DNA from: an uncultured Ruminococcus sp.
GTDB lineage: Bacteria; Bacillota; Clostridia; Oscillospirales; Ruminococcaceae
Reading direction: 5' to 3'
DNA length: 61,411 nucleotides
NCBI GenBank assembly: GCA_902780695.1
Contig: CACZGM010000030.1
Coordinates: 1-61,411, forward strand
In this document: positions 8,899 to 18,678 of the stretch, piece by piece
Layout: every line of letters starts with the position of its first letter
How positions within the stretch are numbered: position 1 is the first letter of the stretch
Program-made: the position numbers and the translations under genes
Notes under the pieces: model-generated
What the model saw: only the letters and a program-made list of their open reading frames with translations
Told to the model about the DNA's origin: nothing
The model's database searches: none

Positions 8899-9581
8899 TC
8901 GCGATAAAAAGCGCCGGCATTCGCAGCTTCATCAAAACAGCGTTTCCGTTCATAATCATTCCGGTCTTTACGATACTCGGGAGCGCATTATTTGACAGCG
9001 GCAAGCATCTTATCATATCGCTCGGTGTCGCAGTCATGACACTTCTCGTATTCGTTTCGGGCTATGAAAAGAAAAAGACCGGAACACGCCGCATGGTCAT
9101 AGCTTCGGTAATGATAGCCCTATGCGTTCTCGGAAGGTTCATACCGGTGTTCAAGCCTATAACCGCGCTTACAATAATCACGGGAATGTACCTCGGCGGA
9201 GAAACCGGATTTCTCGTCGGCTCGCTCTCGGCTGTCATATCAAATATCTTTGCCGGCCAGCGTCCGTGGACTGCCTTCCAGATGCTCTCATGGGGGCTTA
9301 TCGGGCTTATAGCGGGACTTGCTGCCAGGCCGCTGAAAAAAAGCCGCGTTCTGCTGCTTGCTTACGGCGCACTGTCAGGTATCGCTTATTCGTTCATAAT
9401 GGATATATGGACGACGCTATGGTACAGCGGCGGTTTCGATACAGCGGTGTATCTCTCGGCGCTCGTAACGGCTGTTCCCTACACCGTGAGCTATGCTGTG
9501 TCAAACTTTGTTTTCCTTTTATTCCTTGCAAAACCGTTCGGAGAGAAACTGGAACGGCTGCATATCAAATACGGAGTATAA
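8895..9581 (+). CDS. ECF transporter substrate-binding S component (predicted corrinoid)
   Basis: A 228-residue, highly hydrophobic protein with about six membrane segments. The central region ITGMYLGGETGFLVGSLSA and NIFAGQRPWTAFQMLSWG is typical of ECF S components. The start at 8895 has AAGGAGG at good spacing and overlaps the ATPase stop (ATGA). It is the last gene before a terminator. No S-component motif seen here fixes the ligand; cobalamin is inferred from the riboswitch and the transcobalamin-like genes of the same operon. Confidence 0.85.
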   Translation: MIAIKSAGIRSFIKTAFPFIIIPVFTILGSALFDSGKHLIISLGVAVMTLLVFVSGYEKKKTGTRRMVIASVMIALCVLGRFIPVFKPITALTIITGMYLGGETGFLVGSLSAVISNIFAGQRPWTAFQMLSWGLIGLIAGLAARPLKKSRVLLLAYGALSGIAYSFIMDIWTTLWYSGGFDTAVYLSALVTAVPYTVSYAVSNFVFLLFLAKPFGEKLERLHIKYGV

Positions 9582-9585
9582 AATT

Positions 9586-9621
9586 ACCGCAATGCGGCAC
9601 CTGCCGTTTGCGGTATTTTTT
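9586..9621 (+). terminator. Terminator of the ECF operon
   Basis: ACCGCAA/TTGCGGT outer stem with an inner CGGCA/TGCCG stem, followed by ATTTTTT, directly after the S-component gene. Confidence 0.88.
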
Positions 9622-9680
9622 ACATCGAACCGAACATCATCTGCACGGCAGTGTACTGAATGCGAATATACAACTGATTA

Positions 9681-9709
9681 TTGACACAGCCACGCAATAA
9701 TGGTATAAC
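9681..9709 (+). promoter_or_regulatory. Orphan promoter-like site
   Basis: TTGACA, 17 bases, TATAAC on the plus strand. No plus-strand gene follows; the next feature is a hairpin 30-60 bases downstream. It may drive a very short RNA or an antisense transcript into the amidase gene, or be chance. The rest of 9622-9865 holds only the hairpin. Confidence 0.4.
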
Positions 9710-9737
9710 GCATTAGTTATTCTCTGCTATGTATAGT

Positions 9738-9770
9738 AAAAAACCGCACAGAGTATCAATTCTGTGCGGT
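9738..9770 (-). terminator. Terminator of the amidase operon
   Basis: Perfect 10-bp stem ACCGCACAGA/TCTGTGCGGT; read on the minus strand it is followed by six T, so it ends the minus-strand amidase transcript. The same stem sequence recurs at 61216-61242. Confidence 0.8.
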
Positions 9771-9865
9771 AATTTGTTATTCTCGAAACGGAGTCTATGC
9801 CAGCTTCGCTGCGTTTCAGTCTGCGTACGACATAAATTGAGGCTTTGAAAGTCTCTCTTCTCCTG

Positions 9866-12800
9866 TTACTCGTCGTCAATGATATCGACGATGTCCTCTT
9901 CGGTGTCGTCGTCGAGCGGTATTTCTCCGGACTGCTCATCTTCATCGGTGACAGGTTCTTCCGGAGAGGATTCATCACCCCCGTCGGGTGTCTGTTCGTC
10001 CGCGGAAGACCCGCTTTCCCCGCCGGATACGGGATCCTCCTCCGGCTCGTCCGGTACTTCCTCATACCGCACATCGGGCTGCGCCTCACCGCTTTCGGGA
10101 GCCGGCTCCTCGTCCGCAGTCTGACCTTCTGCGGGAGCATCGGCTGCCGAATAGCCCTCGGAAGCGTAGGATATCGAGCTTCTCGCGAGATAGTTCTTTA
10201 TACCGGTAACGATACCGGCTGCAATGCCCTTGCGGTGCGTTTCGGATGCAAGCGCCATAGCGTCCATTATGTTATCTACAAATCCCGTTTCCACAAGCAC
10301 AGACGGGAAGTCCTGCTGAAGCGTGACATGATAATAGCTGTAGCGTGAACCGCGGTTCTTGTCCGCACCGTCGGAGTAAACGCTCGTCGTGTAATACTTT
10401 GATACAGCCGAGGATATATTCGCGGCAAGAGGCTGTGAATATGACGAGAAATAATAGACCTCGGTACCGCGGGCTTCTCCCGTAGCCTTGTTTGCGTGTA
10501 CGGATATGTAGATATCACAGCCGTACTGCCTTGCTATGTTCGGCCGCTCCTTCGTCAGCATGAACTGGCTCTCGGTAGGCAGACGGACAACATTCGCTCC
10601 TGCTGCCTTGAGCTGGGATTCAAGCTCCTTCGATATCGCAAGCACCACTTCCTGCTCAACGACTTCTCCGATAGCACCCGGGTCGAATACGTCCGCGGAC
10701 TTGCCGTAGCCGTGTCCGGGGTCGATGACTACCGTGATACCGCTCAGCGAATTCACGGGTACCGGGAACCAGAGTATCAGATCTCCGTCGGAATTGTATG
10801 CCGCCTTGTGGCCCATATATACTCCCGGCTGGCGCAGTTCGAGTATGAGCCGGAACTTCGTGCCGTTATCCTCGGTGACGGTGTCCCACTTGCCCGACCT
10901 GAATACCTGATTGTACTCGAATGACGGCAGGGACGTTACACTGGTCACGTTTTCAAATGTTATGTACAGATGTGTCGCGGTAAAGTCGGTAACGTTATAG
11001 TCTCCGTCCCACGCGGTATAGTAGCTGTTGCCCGCAAGCCGCATATTGAAGCCTGTTCTGCGGTCGAGCTTCATCTTTATGTAGCTGTTTCCTCCGGTAG
11101 TGCCTATCGACTTGACAAAAAGCTCGTTCGTGCCGATAGCCGCGCCTTCTTCAAGCACGGAAGCACTTGCGGCGATACGCTTTCCGGACTCGGTAACGTA
11201 GTACCCGCCCGAGGTTGACTTGTATATCTCCAGCGAACCCGCGGGAAGCTGCGAGAATATCGGTGACGGGATATCGTCCGCGGTCTTTCCGTCATATACT
11301 ATCGTGTTGTCGGAAAGGGTCTTGACATACTTTACAGTCTCGGAGGCGCTGTGCGGCGCGGCAAGAGTAGCGAAAACCTCTCCGCTTCCCGACGATTCCG
11401 CATCGGATACGATCACGGCTTCTTCCTTCTTTACGGGCTCGGGCTCCGCGTTCACGGTAACGGACGCACCTACCGCCTCCATGCTGTATCCGGAATAGGA
11501 CGCGTAGATGTGTATTTTGCCCAGCTCCTGCTTCTGTCCGATAAGACCGTTCGGGACTGTGTATGTTCCGCTGAATCTTACATAGGACGAGTTCACTTCG
11601 TCCTCGTCGGCGGTGCCTACGGCTTCCTTCATTGATACCGTCGTGCCGTTGACAGTTCCGTAAACCGACGCGCCTTTATAGGCTCTCGCGGTGAGAGTTA
11701 TCTTCGTACCGCCGTCAACGGTGAGTGATTTACCCTCAGAGATCGCGGTTCCTATGCCTTTGAGCACCGTGATCTTACGGGTTATATTATATGTATAGGT
11801 CTTGGATTTATGCTTTATCGTGAACGTGTTCAGACCGTCCGCGAGCTTTTTCTCGAAATAGAAGTTGCCCGCATCGTTGAGCTTTATCTCTTCGCCGTTG
11901 AAGTAAACCGGGAAATTGCTGTCAAAGCTGCCCATGAATGTCACGGCGGCTTCGGTTGTCGTATAGGTCAGCGCGTGAGGAGATGTCATTTTCAGATCCT
12001 CAAACAGCGTACCCTCGTTTATCTGCTCGTTGAAATAGGAAGTCAGCGTTTCGGTGGAGCCCATGGGGTCTTCCACAAGTCTGCCGAACGAGTTGAACAC
12101 GCTTCCGCGGTAGCTGTCAAGCCGCTTGGCTATGGTGAGCTGTTTGAGGAGCTGATCCTCTCCGCTCCAGCCGGCAGTCGATGTGCCGAGATATTCGTTG
12201 TGGTGAACGACATACATGGGAATGTCGTATTCGTCGGTGAGGGCTCCCCACCAGCCCGTTACCTTCTCAAAGGGCAGTGTCGGGGAAGTTACCGAGCCGT
12301 AAGCACGCAGCAGCACGAAATCGACATAATTCTTCTCAATGAAGCTCTTGGTGTCGGAATATCCGTCAAAGTACGCCTGAACAGTGTCGCTCGTCTCGCT
12401 TCCTGCGGGATCCCACACCGAGTTTGCCCACATATCGTTGATTATGAAGCCCGCGGCTATGGAGTTGTCGGTGTCGCGAATGACCTCCGCCGCTGTGCGG
12501 AAATACTGCTCCGCCGTGTCGTAGAGCCAGTTCGTGTACCCCACGCCGGAGCCGTTGTTCATATAGCTGCCGAAGCTCTCAACATTTCTTCGCGCATAGT
12601 AGTCGTCGAGGATTATACCGGCGCACTGATAACGGAGCGCGAAACGATGTACTCTCGATACGAGCGTATCTATCGCATCCGCGCCGGAGCGGCAGTCCGA
12701 CAGTATATGTCCGAGGTCGAGCACCACATAGGGAGATATTCCGCAGTTGTATGCGGTCGCTATCGCCGACGAAACGGGATCCACCGCACTGTCGCCGAGG

Positions 12801-13168
12801 TTCAGCGAATAGAAAGCCTTGTCGTCGCATACGGTATTGATAATGACCGTGTTCAGACCTATATCCGAGAACTCCGAGAAGATATTGTCAAGCTCGGACT
12901 CCAGCGCGTCGGTGTCCTCGTCCGGGTCGGTATAGAAATCCACCGAGGGTGTTATCACCGAAGCGCGCATATCCTCGGGCAGAGTGAACATAACTCCCGG
13001 AACGCCTGCGTTTGCGGGCGGGAGCTCCTGCACCGACGCTTCGGGAAGCTCGGTAAAATATGACATATCTTCACCGGATTCGCCGGAGACCGGCAGAGAA
13101 AGACAGGTCACTGCCGAGGCAGCGGCAATGAAAAGCGCCGCCGTTCGTTTTAACTTTCCTATCATCAT
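9866..13168 (-). CDS. Exported GHL10-like / N-acetylmuramoyl-L-alanine amidase (Amidase_3) fusion
   Basis: A 1100-residue exported protein. Signal peptide at 1-28; a GHL10-like (family-10-type glycosyl hydrolase fold) region at about 55-400, with GLNTVIINTV and GISPYVVLDLGH; Ig-like modules; and a zinc amidase domain at about 812-995. The zinc and catalytic residues are visible: H819 in DPGHG, E838 in VEQE, H891 in SVHAN and E960 in VETGF. The last 100 residues are an acidic Pro/Glu/Asp/Ser tail. It should cleave the peptide stem from peptidoglycan outside the cell. The gene follows the GHL10-like lipoprotein after 28 bases, so the two form an operon and probably act on the wall together. Confidence 0.88.
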   Translation of the reverse strand: MMIGKLKRTAALFIAAASAVTCLSLPVSGESGEDMSYFTELPEASVQELPPANAGVPGVMFTLPEDMRASVITPSVDFYTDPDEDTDALESELDNIFSEFSDIGLNTVIINTVCDDKAFYSLNLGDSAVDPVSSAIATAYNCGISPYVVLDLGHILSDCRSGADAIDTLVSRVHRFALRYQCAGIILDDYYARRNVESFGSYMNNGSGVGYTNWLYDTAEQYFRTAAEVIRDTDNSIAAGFIINDMWANSVWDPAGSETSDTVQAYFDGYSDTKSFIEKNYVDFVLLRAYGSVTSPTLPFEKVTGWWGALTDEYDIPMYVVHHNEYLGTSTAGWSGEDQLLKQLTIAKRLDSYRGSVFNSFGRLVEDPMGSTETLTSYFNEQINEGTLFEDLKMTSPHALTYTTTEAAVTFMGSFDSNFPVYFNGEEIKLNDAGNFYFEKKLADGLNTFTIKHKSKTYTYNITRKITVLKGIGTAISEGKSLTVDGGTKITLTARAYKGASVYGTVNGTTVSMKEAVGTADEDEVNSSYVRFSGTYTVPNGLIGQKQELGKIHIYASYSGYSMEAVGASVTVNAEPEPVKKEEAVIVSDAESSGSGEVFATLAAPHSASETVKYVKTLSDNTIVYDGKTADDIPSPIFSQLPAGSLEIYKSTSGGYYVTESGKRIAASASVLEEGAAIGTNELFVKSIGTTGGNSYIKMKLDRRTGFNMRLAGNSYYTAWDGDYNVTDFTATHLYITFENVTSVTSLPSFEYNQVFRSGKWDTVTEDNGTKFRLILELRQPGVYMGHKAAYNSDGDLILWFPVPVNSLSGITVVIDPGHGYGKSADVFDPGAIGEVVEQEVVLAISKELESQLKAAGANVVRLPTESQFMLTKERPNIARQYGCDIYISVHANKATGEARGTEVYYFSSYSQPLAANISSAVSKYYTTSVYSDGADKNRGSRYSYYHVTLQQDFPSVLVETGFVDNIMDAMALASETHRKGIAAGIVTGIKNYLARSSISYASEGYSAADAPAEGQTADEEPAPESGEAQPDVRYEEVPDEPEEDPVSGGESGSSADEQTPDGGDESSPEEPVTDEDEQSGEIPLDDDTEEDIVDIIDDE

Positions 13169-13196
13169 TTACTTCCTTTTAAAATCTTTCCTGATA

Positions 13197-14888
13197 TCAG
13201 GATGCCGTCAGTATCGCCTTGAGGTTATCCGCTTCGGCTTTCATTGCCGGAGTACGGTATTTGCTGTTGAACAGATAATTGTATGAATACAGGACGATGC
13301 CGGAGCAGCCGTTCGTATCCGCGTATTCGGTCTGACGCTTCAGCATGGTGTCGGTGTTCTGCCACTCGTACTTGCCGGAACCGGCCCATTTGTCCTCATT
13401 TCCCGCCTTATATACGGCGAGACCGATGTACAGCTTCGTCTTTGTTCCGCTTACGATAGAAAGCCACTCGTTCACATTGTTCTTGTACGGAACGCCGGAA
13501 TTGTCAAAGCCGTAGTATATCTGCGGAGCGAAGTAATCTATATACCCGCCCCTGCACCATGCCTTTGTATCGGCATACAGCACATTCAGATTGTTTATGT
13601 TGTTGCCCTGCGGAGCCGCTCCGTACAGAGCCGAACCGCCTTCGTGCGCACCGTTGTACATGGCTTTCACCATTGCGTTGATGTTGTTTATCCTGAACGC
13701 GGACAGATCGCCGTAACCGCTCCCGGCAAAGGCTGAGCTGTCGAAGGACGCGTCGGTCGTGGGGTAGAAATAGTCGTCTATGTTCACTCCGTCAACGTCG
13801 TACCCCGAGACTATCTCGCGGACGTTTTCGCCGATAAGGTCTATTACGGCGCTGTAAGCAGGATTGAGATACCATGTCCCGTTTACATTGACGATATATG
13901 TTCCCTTTTCCGGACCGTGATACCATTTCCCTATGGGATAATCGGCCGAAATGCTCTCCATTTCGGCTGTGGAGCAAAGCCGCAGCGGATTTATCCAGGC
14001 ATGGAACGAGATATTGCGCTTATGTGCTTCCGCGATCATTATTTCCAGCGGATCGTAAGATGTCCTGCTGCCGAGTGTACCCTTAAAATTCTTGGTGAAC
14101 GGGAACAGAGAGGAGTAATAATAAGCGTCGCCGTGCGAACGCACATGAACGTACACTGTATTTATGCCGAATGCGGTGCAGTTGTCCATCATTGTGCCGA
14201 ACGCAGTCCTGAAATCGGCTTCGCTCTTATTGAACAGGTGATCGTACAGTTCGATATATGATATCCACACGCCGCGTACCTTGCTGTGGTTGAATGCCTT
14301 ATAGCTGTTTTTGGCTGTGCTTACGGTTCCGGAGCTCACAGCAGCGGGCTGAGTCGTGGTCTCCGCAGCTTTTGTTTCCGGAAGTTCGGAAACGGCCGGC
14401 TTTATAGAAGCAGCCGGTGCCGATGTAGAAATGACTATCGTGGTCGCCGCGGTAGTTACGGTCTCTTTCTTTGTTGCTGCGGATGCCGGCGTATCCGGTG
14501 CGTCCGGCGATACCGCTTTTGTGGTCTTTGACGCGGAAGATGTTTTGGCTGCGGTCGCAGCCGTCGTTGCGGCCGGAGAGGCGGTAACGGGCGGAGCCGT
14601 CGTTGCGGCAGGCGCGGTAACGGTCTGATCCGCTTCGCCGGCATCGGTTATAATTCCGCCCGGTACGGGAGCCGGTGCGGCGGCTGTCACGGGAGCGTCG
14701 GCAAGGAGCACTCCGCCGTGATCCCAGTTCAGCGGAACGGGCGCAGAGCTCGTCTCCGACGTGGAAATCTCCGTGATCTCAGTTGTCACGGCAGTTGTAT
14801 TTACCGTTTCCGCGCTTTTGCAGGACGCAAGAAGCGCCGCGGCAGTCATAACGGCGGCAAGCCTGCAAAAAAAAGATATTTTTTTCAA
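13197..14888 (-). CDS. GHL10-like (DUF187) lipoprotein, putative glycoside hydrolase
   Basis: A 563-residue lipoprotein. The TTG at 14888 is chosen because GGAGG lies 8 bases upstream and it gives a clean lipoprotein signal ending LLASC (Cys23). A long Ala/Thr/Pro/Val-rich spacer (about 30-190) reaches through the wall. The remainder is a glycosyl-hydrolase-like 10 TIM barrel: VRGVWISYIELYDH, AFGINTVYVHVRSHGDAYYYS, NISFHAWINPLRL and DGVNIDDYFYP. Relatives act on cell-wall glycans or related polymers. It is the promoter-proximal gene of the pair with the amidase fusion. Confidence 0.86.
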   Translation of the reverse strand: MKKISFFCRLAAVMTAAALLASCKSAETVNTTAVTTEITEISTSETSSAPVPLNWDHGGVLLADAPVTAAAPAPVPGGIITDAGEADQTVTAPAATTAPPVTASPAATTAATAAKTSSASKTTKAVSPDAPDTPASAATKKETVTTAATTIVISTSAPAASIKPAVSELPETKAAETTTQPAAVSSGTVSTAKNSYKAFNHSKVRGVWISYIELYDHLFNKSEADFRTAFGTMMDNCTAFGINTVYVHVRSHGDAYYYSSLFPFTKNFKGTLGSRTSYDPLEIMIAEAHKRNISFHAWINPLRLCSTAEMESISADYPIGKWYHGPEKGTYIVNVNGTWYLNPAYSAVIDLIGENVREIVSGYDVDGVNIDDYFYPTTDASFDSSAFAGSGYGDLSAFRINNINAMVKAMYNGAHEGGSALYGAAPQGNNINNLNVLYADTKAWCRGGYIDYFAPQIYYGFDNSGVPYKNNVNEWLSIVSGTKTKLYIGLAVYKAGNEDKWAGSGKYEWQNTDTMLKRQTEYADTNGCSGIVLYSYNYLFNSKYRTPAMKAEADNLKAILTAS

Positions 14889-14931
14889 GAGGCACACCTC
14901 CGTAAGCGTTATCACATAATCGTGCATTATG

Positions 14932-14960
14932 ATTATAACACCCGCAAACCGTTTAGTCAA
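14932..14960 (-). promoter_or_regulatory. Promoter of the GHL10/amidase operon
   Basis: On the minus strand TTGACT (14960-14955), 17 bases, TATAAT (14937-14932), about 45 bases before the TTG start. Confidence 0.82.
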
Positions 14961-15063
14961 TAGGTTTTGCGAAATATGTTCATAAAAATAAACGCTATGA
15001 AATTGTGCATTTTGTTCATAATATTCGTGTGAAAGAACACAGATATTTTTTCTTGTCAAAATA

Positions 15064-15092
15064 TTGACAAATTTCATTATATATAGTACAAT
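15064..15092 (+). promoter_or_regulatory. Promoter of the aconitase operon
   Basis: TTGACA, 17 bases, TACAAT on the plus strand, about 75 bases before the aconitase start. Confidence 0.85.
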
Positions 15093-15109
15093 ATGTAGTA
15101 TGGAATTAT

Positions 15110-15140
15110 ATCCGGGCAATTCTGATCCGTATGCCCGGAT
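15110..15140 (+). promoter_or_regulatory. Stem-loop in the aconitase 5' leader
   Basis: A perfect 9-bp stem ATCCGGGCA/TGCCCGGAT with a 13-base loop lies between promoter and ribosome site. No T-run follows, so it is not a terminator; it may affect mRNA stability or bind a regulator. Confidence 0.6.
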
Positions 15141-15168
15141 ACGGAAACAAATTTAGGAGGAAGTCACT

Positions 15169-17100
15169 ATGGGACTCACACTGACCGAAAAAATAATCAA
15201 AGATCATATCGTTGACGGAGAAATGATCAAAGGCACCGAGATAGGACTGCGCATTGACCAGACATTAACGCAGGACGCTACCGGAACCATGGCATATCTT
15301 CAGTTCGAGGCAATGGGCGTTGACCGCGTAAAGACCGAGCGCTCCGTAGCCTACATCGACCACAATACCCTCCAGTCCGGCTTCGAGAACGCCGACGATC
15401 ACCGCTTTATCGGCAGTGTTGCCAAGAAGCACGGAATCTGGTTCTCACGCCCCGGCAACGGTATCTGTCACCAGGTACACCTTGAGCGCTTCGGCAAGCC
15501 CGGAAAGACCCTCATAGGCTCCGACAGCCATACCCCCACGGGCGGCGGCATCGGTATGTTCGCGTGCGGCGCGGGCGGTCTTGACGTTGCGGTAGCAATG
15601 GGCGGCGGCGCTTACTATATCACAATGCCCGAGATCGTGAACATAAAGCTCACAGGAAAGCTGAATGACTGGGTATCCGCAAAGGACGTAATACTTAAGG
15701 TATTGCAGACCCTCTCTGTAAAGGGCGGTGTCGGCAAGGTCATGGAATACACCGGCGAAGGCGTGCTTTCGCTGTCGGTTCCGGAAAGAGCGACAATTAC
15801 CAATATGGGTGCGGAGCTCGGCGCAACGACATCTATCTTCCCCTCCGACGAGACAACAAGACAGTTCCTCAAAGCACAGGGACGCGAGGAGGACTATATC
15901 CCGCTCGCCGCTGACCCCGACGCGGTTTACGATCAGACAGTCGAGATAGACCTGTCCGAGCTTGTTCCGCTTGCCGCCTGTCCTCACAGCCCCGACAACG
16001 TAAAGACGATAGACGAGATAGGCAATATAAAGATAGATCAGGTCTGCATCGGCTCCTGCACGAACTCTTCAATGCAGGATCTGCTCAAAGTCGCGCATAT
16101 ACTCAAAGGAAAGACCGTTCATCCCGATGTAAGCCTTGCGATCGCTCCCGGTTCGAAGCAGGTATATAATATGATGGCGCAGTGCGGCGCTCTGTCCGAC
16201 CTTATCGACGCGGGCGCGAGAATACTCGAATGCGCCTGCGGTCCGTGCATCGGTATGGGACAGTCCCCGAACAGCCACGGCATATCGCTGCGTACATTCA
16301 ACCGCAACTTCGAGGGAAGAAGCGGAACAAAGGACGGTCAGATATATCTCGTATCTCCCGAAACGGCTGCAATATCCGCAGTGACCGGAGTTCTCACAGA
16401 TCCGCGCACCATAGGCGCAATGCCGCCTTATGTGATGCCGGAGAAGTTCGTCATTAACGACAATATGGTAGTTCCGCCCGCTTCTCCCGAGGAAGCTCCG
16501 GATGTGGAGATACTCCGCGGTCCGAACATCAAGCCCTTCCCGATAAACAAGCCTCTTGCCGAAAACATCGCAGCAGGCGTTACACTTAAAGTAGGCGACA
16601 ACATCACAACAGACCACATCATGCCCGCGGGTGCGAAGATACTCCCGCTCCGCTCGAATATACCTGCTATATCGGAATACTGCTTCACCGTCTGCGACGA
16701 GACATTCCCGAAGCGTGCAAAGGAAGCCGGTCAGTCGATAATCGTCGGCGGTTCGAACTACGGCCAGGGCTCATCCCGTGAGCACGCTGCCCTTGCTCCG
16801 CTCTACCTCGGCGTAAAGGCGATAATCTGCAAATCCTTCGCAAGAATACATAAGCAGAACCTCATCAACAACGGCATACTCCCGCTCACATTCGTGAACG
16901 AAGCCGATTATGACAAGATAGATCAGGGTGATCAGCTCGAAATACCCGGAGTAAAGTCCGCTGTAAAGCACGGCGACAAGATACTTGTAAAGAACATCAC
17001 CAAGGGCGTGTTCTTCCACACCACCCTTGATCTTTCCGAGCGCGGCAAGGGAATGATACTCGAAGGCGGTCTGCTCAACTACACCAAGAAGAACGGCTGA
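15169..17100 (+). CDS. acnA: Aconitate hydratase
   Basis: A 643-residue aconitase of the short bacterial/mitochondrial-like type, interconverting citrate and isocitrate in the cytoplasm. The three [4Fe-4S] ligands are visible: C297 in IGSCTNSS, and C357 and C360 in ECACGPCIGMGQ. Substrate-binding segments SDSHTPTGGGIGM and GSNYGQGSSREHAALAP are also intact, the latter in the swivelling C-terminal domain. AGGAGG precedes the start. It heads a run with isocitrate dehydrogenase and Rex, giving the oxidative route from citrate to 2-oxoglutarate for glutamate synthesis. No citrate synthase gene is in the window. Confidence 0.95.
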   Translation: MGLTLTEKIIKDHIVDGEMIKGTEIGLRIDQTLTQDATGTMAYLQFEAMGVDRVKTERSVAYIDHNTLQSGFENADDHRFIGSVAKKHGIWFSRPGNGICHQVHLERFGKPGKTLIGSDSHTPTGGGIGMFACGAGGLDVAVAMGGGAYYITMPEIVNIKLTGKLNDWVSAKDVILKVLQTLSVKGGVGKVMEYTGEGVLSLSVPERATITNMGAELGATTSIFPSDETTRQFLKAQGREEDYIPLAADPDAVYDQTVEIDLSELVPLAACPHSPDNVKTIDEIGNIKIDQVCIGSCTNSSMQDLLKVAHILKGKTVHPDVSLAIAPGSKQVYNMMAQCGALSDLIDAGARILECACGPCIGMGQSPNSHGISLRTFNRNFEGRSGTKDGQIYLVSPETAAISAVTGVLTDPRTIGAMPPYVMPEKFVINDNMVVPPASPEEAPDVEILRGPNIKPFPINKPLAENIAAGVTLKVGDNITTDHIMPAGAKILPLRSNIPAISEYCFTVCDETFPKRAKEAGQSIIVGGSNYGQGSSREHAALAPLYLGVKAIICKSFARIHKQNLINNGILPLTFVNEADYDKIDQGDQLEIPGVKSAVKHGDKILVKNITKGVFFHTTLDLSERGKGMILEGGLLNYTKKNG

Positions 17101-17222
17101 GAATCGTCTGCAGCATCGGAGATGCCGGCAGCCGTCTGTGGAAGAGGCGCTGCCTCTCCCTCACCGCTTCCTTCGGACGCCAACGGAAGCAAAAGCGTAA
17201 CGGCAGAAGAAAGGATAACGCT

Positions 17223-17450
17223 ATGAACTGCCCTTTTTGCGGAAAAGAAATGCAGCATGGTATCCTGTCCGGCGACGGAAGAAGCGCCGTCACATTCAAA
17301 CCGGGCAATAAAAAGACAGGCGGGTTCGACAGGTTTCTCGGCATAGACAAGCTCACTGCCGCAAAATATACCCTCACGGCATTCACGATAGATGCCGACT
17401 ACTGCCCCGACTGCAAAAAGATGATATTCGATACCGAAATAAAAGGATAA
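17223..17450 (+). CDS. Small zinc-ribbon protein
   Basis: A 75-residue protein with two CxxC pairs, NCPFCGKEM at the start and YCPDCKKM near the end, forming a zinc ribbon; its layout resembles the small PF20097-type family. The middle is basic and hydrophilic. It sits between aconitase and isocitrate dehydrogenase, 16 bases before the latter, so it is co-transcribed, but no role in the TCA steps is known to me. The 122 bases before it contain no gene. Confidence 0.75.
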   Translation: MNCPFCGKEMQHGILSGDGRSAVTFKPGNKKTGGFDRFLGIDKLTAAKYTLTAFTIDADYCPDCKKMIFDTEIKG

Positions 17451-17466
17451 GAAAGGATCAGAACCA

Positions 17467-18678
17467 ATGGCTAAAATTCAGATGAAGACCCCGCTCGTCG
17501 AAATGGACGGAGACGAAATGACCAGAGTTATATGGAAGATGATAAAGGATAAGCTCCTGCTTCCGTATATCGACCTCAGGACCGAGTATTACGATCTCGG
17601 ACTTGTAAAGCGCAACGAAACGAACGACCAGATCACGATCGACAGCGCGAACGCTACCAAGAAGTACGGCGTTGCGGTCAAGTGCGCTACTATCACGCCG
17701 AATGCTCAGAGAATGACGGAATATAACCTTAAGGAGATGTGGAAGTCCCCGAACGGCACTATCAGAGCAATACTTGACGGCACCGTGTTCAGAGCTCCGA
17801 TACTTGTAAAAGGCATCAATTCGCTGATACCCACATGGACAAAGCCGATAACAATTGCCCGTCACGCTTACGGCGATGTTTACAAGAACAGCGAGATGAA
17901 GGTGAAGGACGGCTCAAAGGCAGAGCTTATCGTCACCGACAAGGACGGCAACGAGACACGCCAGCTTATCCATGAATTCAAGGGCAGCGACGGTATAATA
18001 CAGGGTCTTCACAATATAAACAACTCTATCGCTTCCTTCGCACGTTCCTGCTTCAACTTCGCACTCGATACAAAGCAGGATATCTGGTTTGCGACAAAGG
18101 ACACGATCTCCAAGCAGTACGACCACACATTCAAGGACATTTTTGCGGAGATCTTTGAGACAGAATACAAGGGCAAGTTCGCCGAAGCGGGCATAGAATA
18201 CTTCTACACGCTCATCGACGATGCGGTAGCGAGAGTCGTTCGCTCCAACGGCGGTTATATCTGGGCGTGCAAGAACTACGACGGAGACGTTATGTCCGAT
18301 ATGGTAGCAACAGCGTTCGGCAGTCTCGGCATGATGACATCCGTACTCGTATCTCCCTCCGGAGTTTACGAATACGAAGCTGCTCACGGCACGGTTACCC
18401 GCCATTACTACAAGCACCTTAAAGGTGAGGAGACATCTACCAACTCGGTAGCGACAATATTTGCATGGACGGGCGCACTCAAAAAGCGAGGAGAGCTTGA
18501 CGGCATACCGGAGCTTTCGGCATTTGCGGAAAAGCTCGAAAAAGCAACGGTAAAGACCATAGAGGACGGCGTTATGACAGGTGACCTGTATGTTCTGTCA
18601 ACGCTTGAAAACAAGAAGAAGGTAAACACAGAGCAGTTCCTTGACGAGATCAACATCCGCCTTAAAGAAATGATATAA
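17467..18678 (+). CDS. icd: Isocitrate dehydrogenase (NADP-type, homodimeric eukaryote-like class)
   Basis: A 403-residue enzyme that oxidatively decarboxylates isocitrate to 2-oxoglutarate. It belongs to the roughly 400-residue homodimeric class rather than the E. coli type. Diagnostic segments include [58 protein letters not shown] and [13 protein letters not shown]; the last pattern is typical of NADP-using members. It follows aconitase and the zinc ribbon in one operon and would supply 2-oxoglutarate and NADPH for biosynthesis. Confidence 0.95.
   Translation: MAKIQMKTPLVEMDGDEMTRVIWKMIKDKLLLPYIDLRTEYYDLGLVKRNETNDQITIDSANATKKYGVAVKCATITPNAQRMTEYNLKEMWKSPNGTIRAILDGTVFRAPILVKGINSLIPTWTKPITIARHAYGDVYKNSEMKVKDGSKAELIVTDKDGNETRQLIHEFKGSDGIIQGLHNINNSIASFARSCFNFALDTKQDIWFATKDTISKQYDHTFKDIFAEIFETEYKGKFAEAGIEYFYTLIDDAVARVVRSNGGYIWACKNYDGDVMSDMVATAFGSLGMMTSVLVSPSGVYEYEAAHGTVTRHYYKHLKGEETSTNSVATIFAWTGALKKRGELDGIPELSAFAEKLEKATVKTIEDGVMTGDLYVLSTLENKKKVNTEQFLDEINIRLKEMI

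Noticed and set aside
11810-13063. Long open frame on the plus strand opposite the amidase gene
   Set aside because: It mirrors the coding frame of the real gene, has no ribosome site and its translation has no recognisable domain. The same holds for the frames opposite the acyl-CoA synthetase (1067-2059) and the histidine kinase (20611-21366).
14286-14644. Small Ala/Val-rich open frames near the GHL10 lipoprotein
   Set aside because: They fall in the Thr/Ala/Pro linker of the lipoprotein and mirror its codon repeats.
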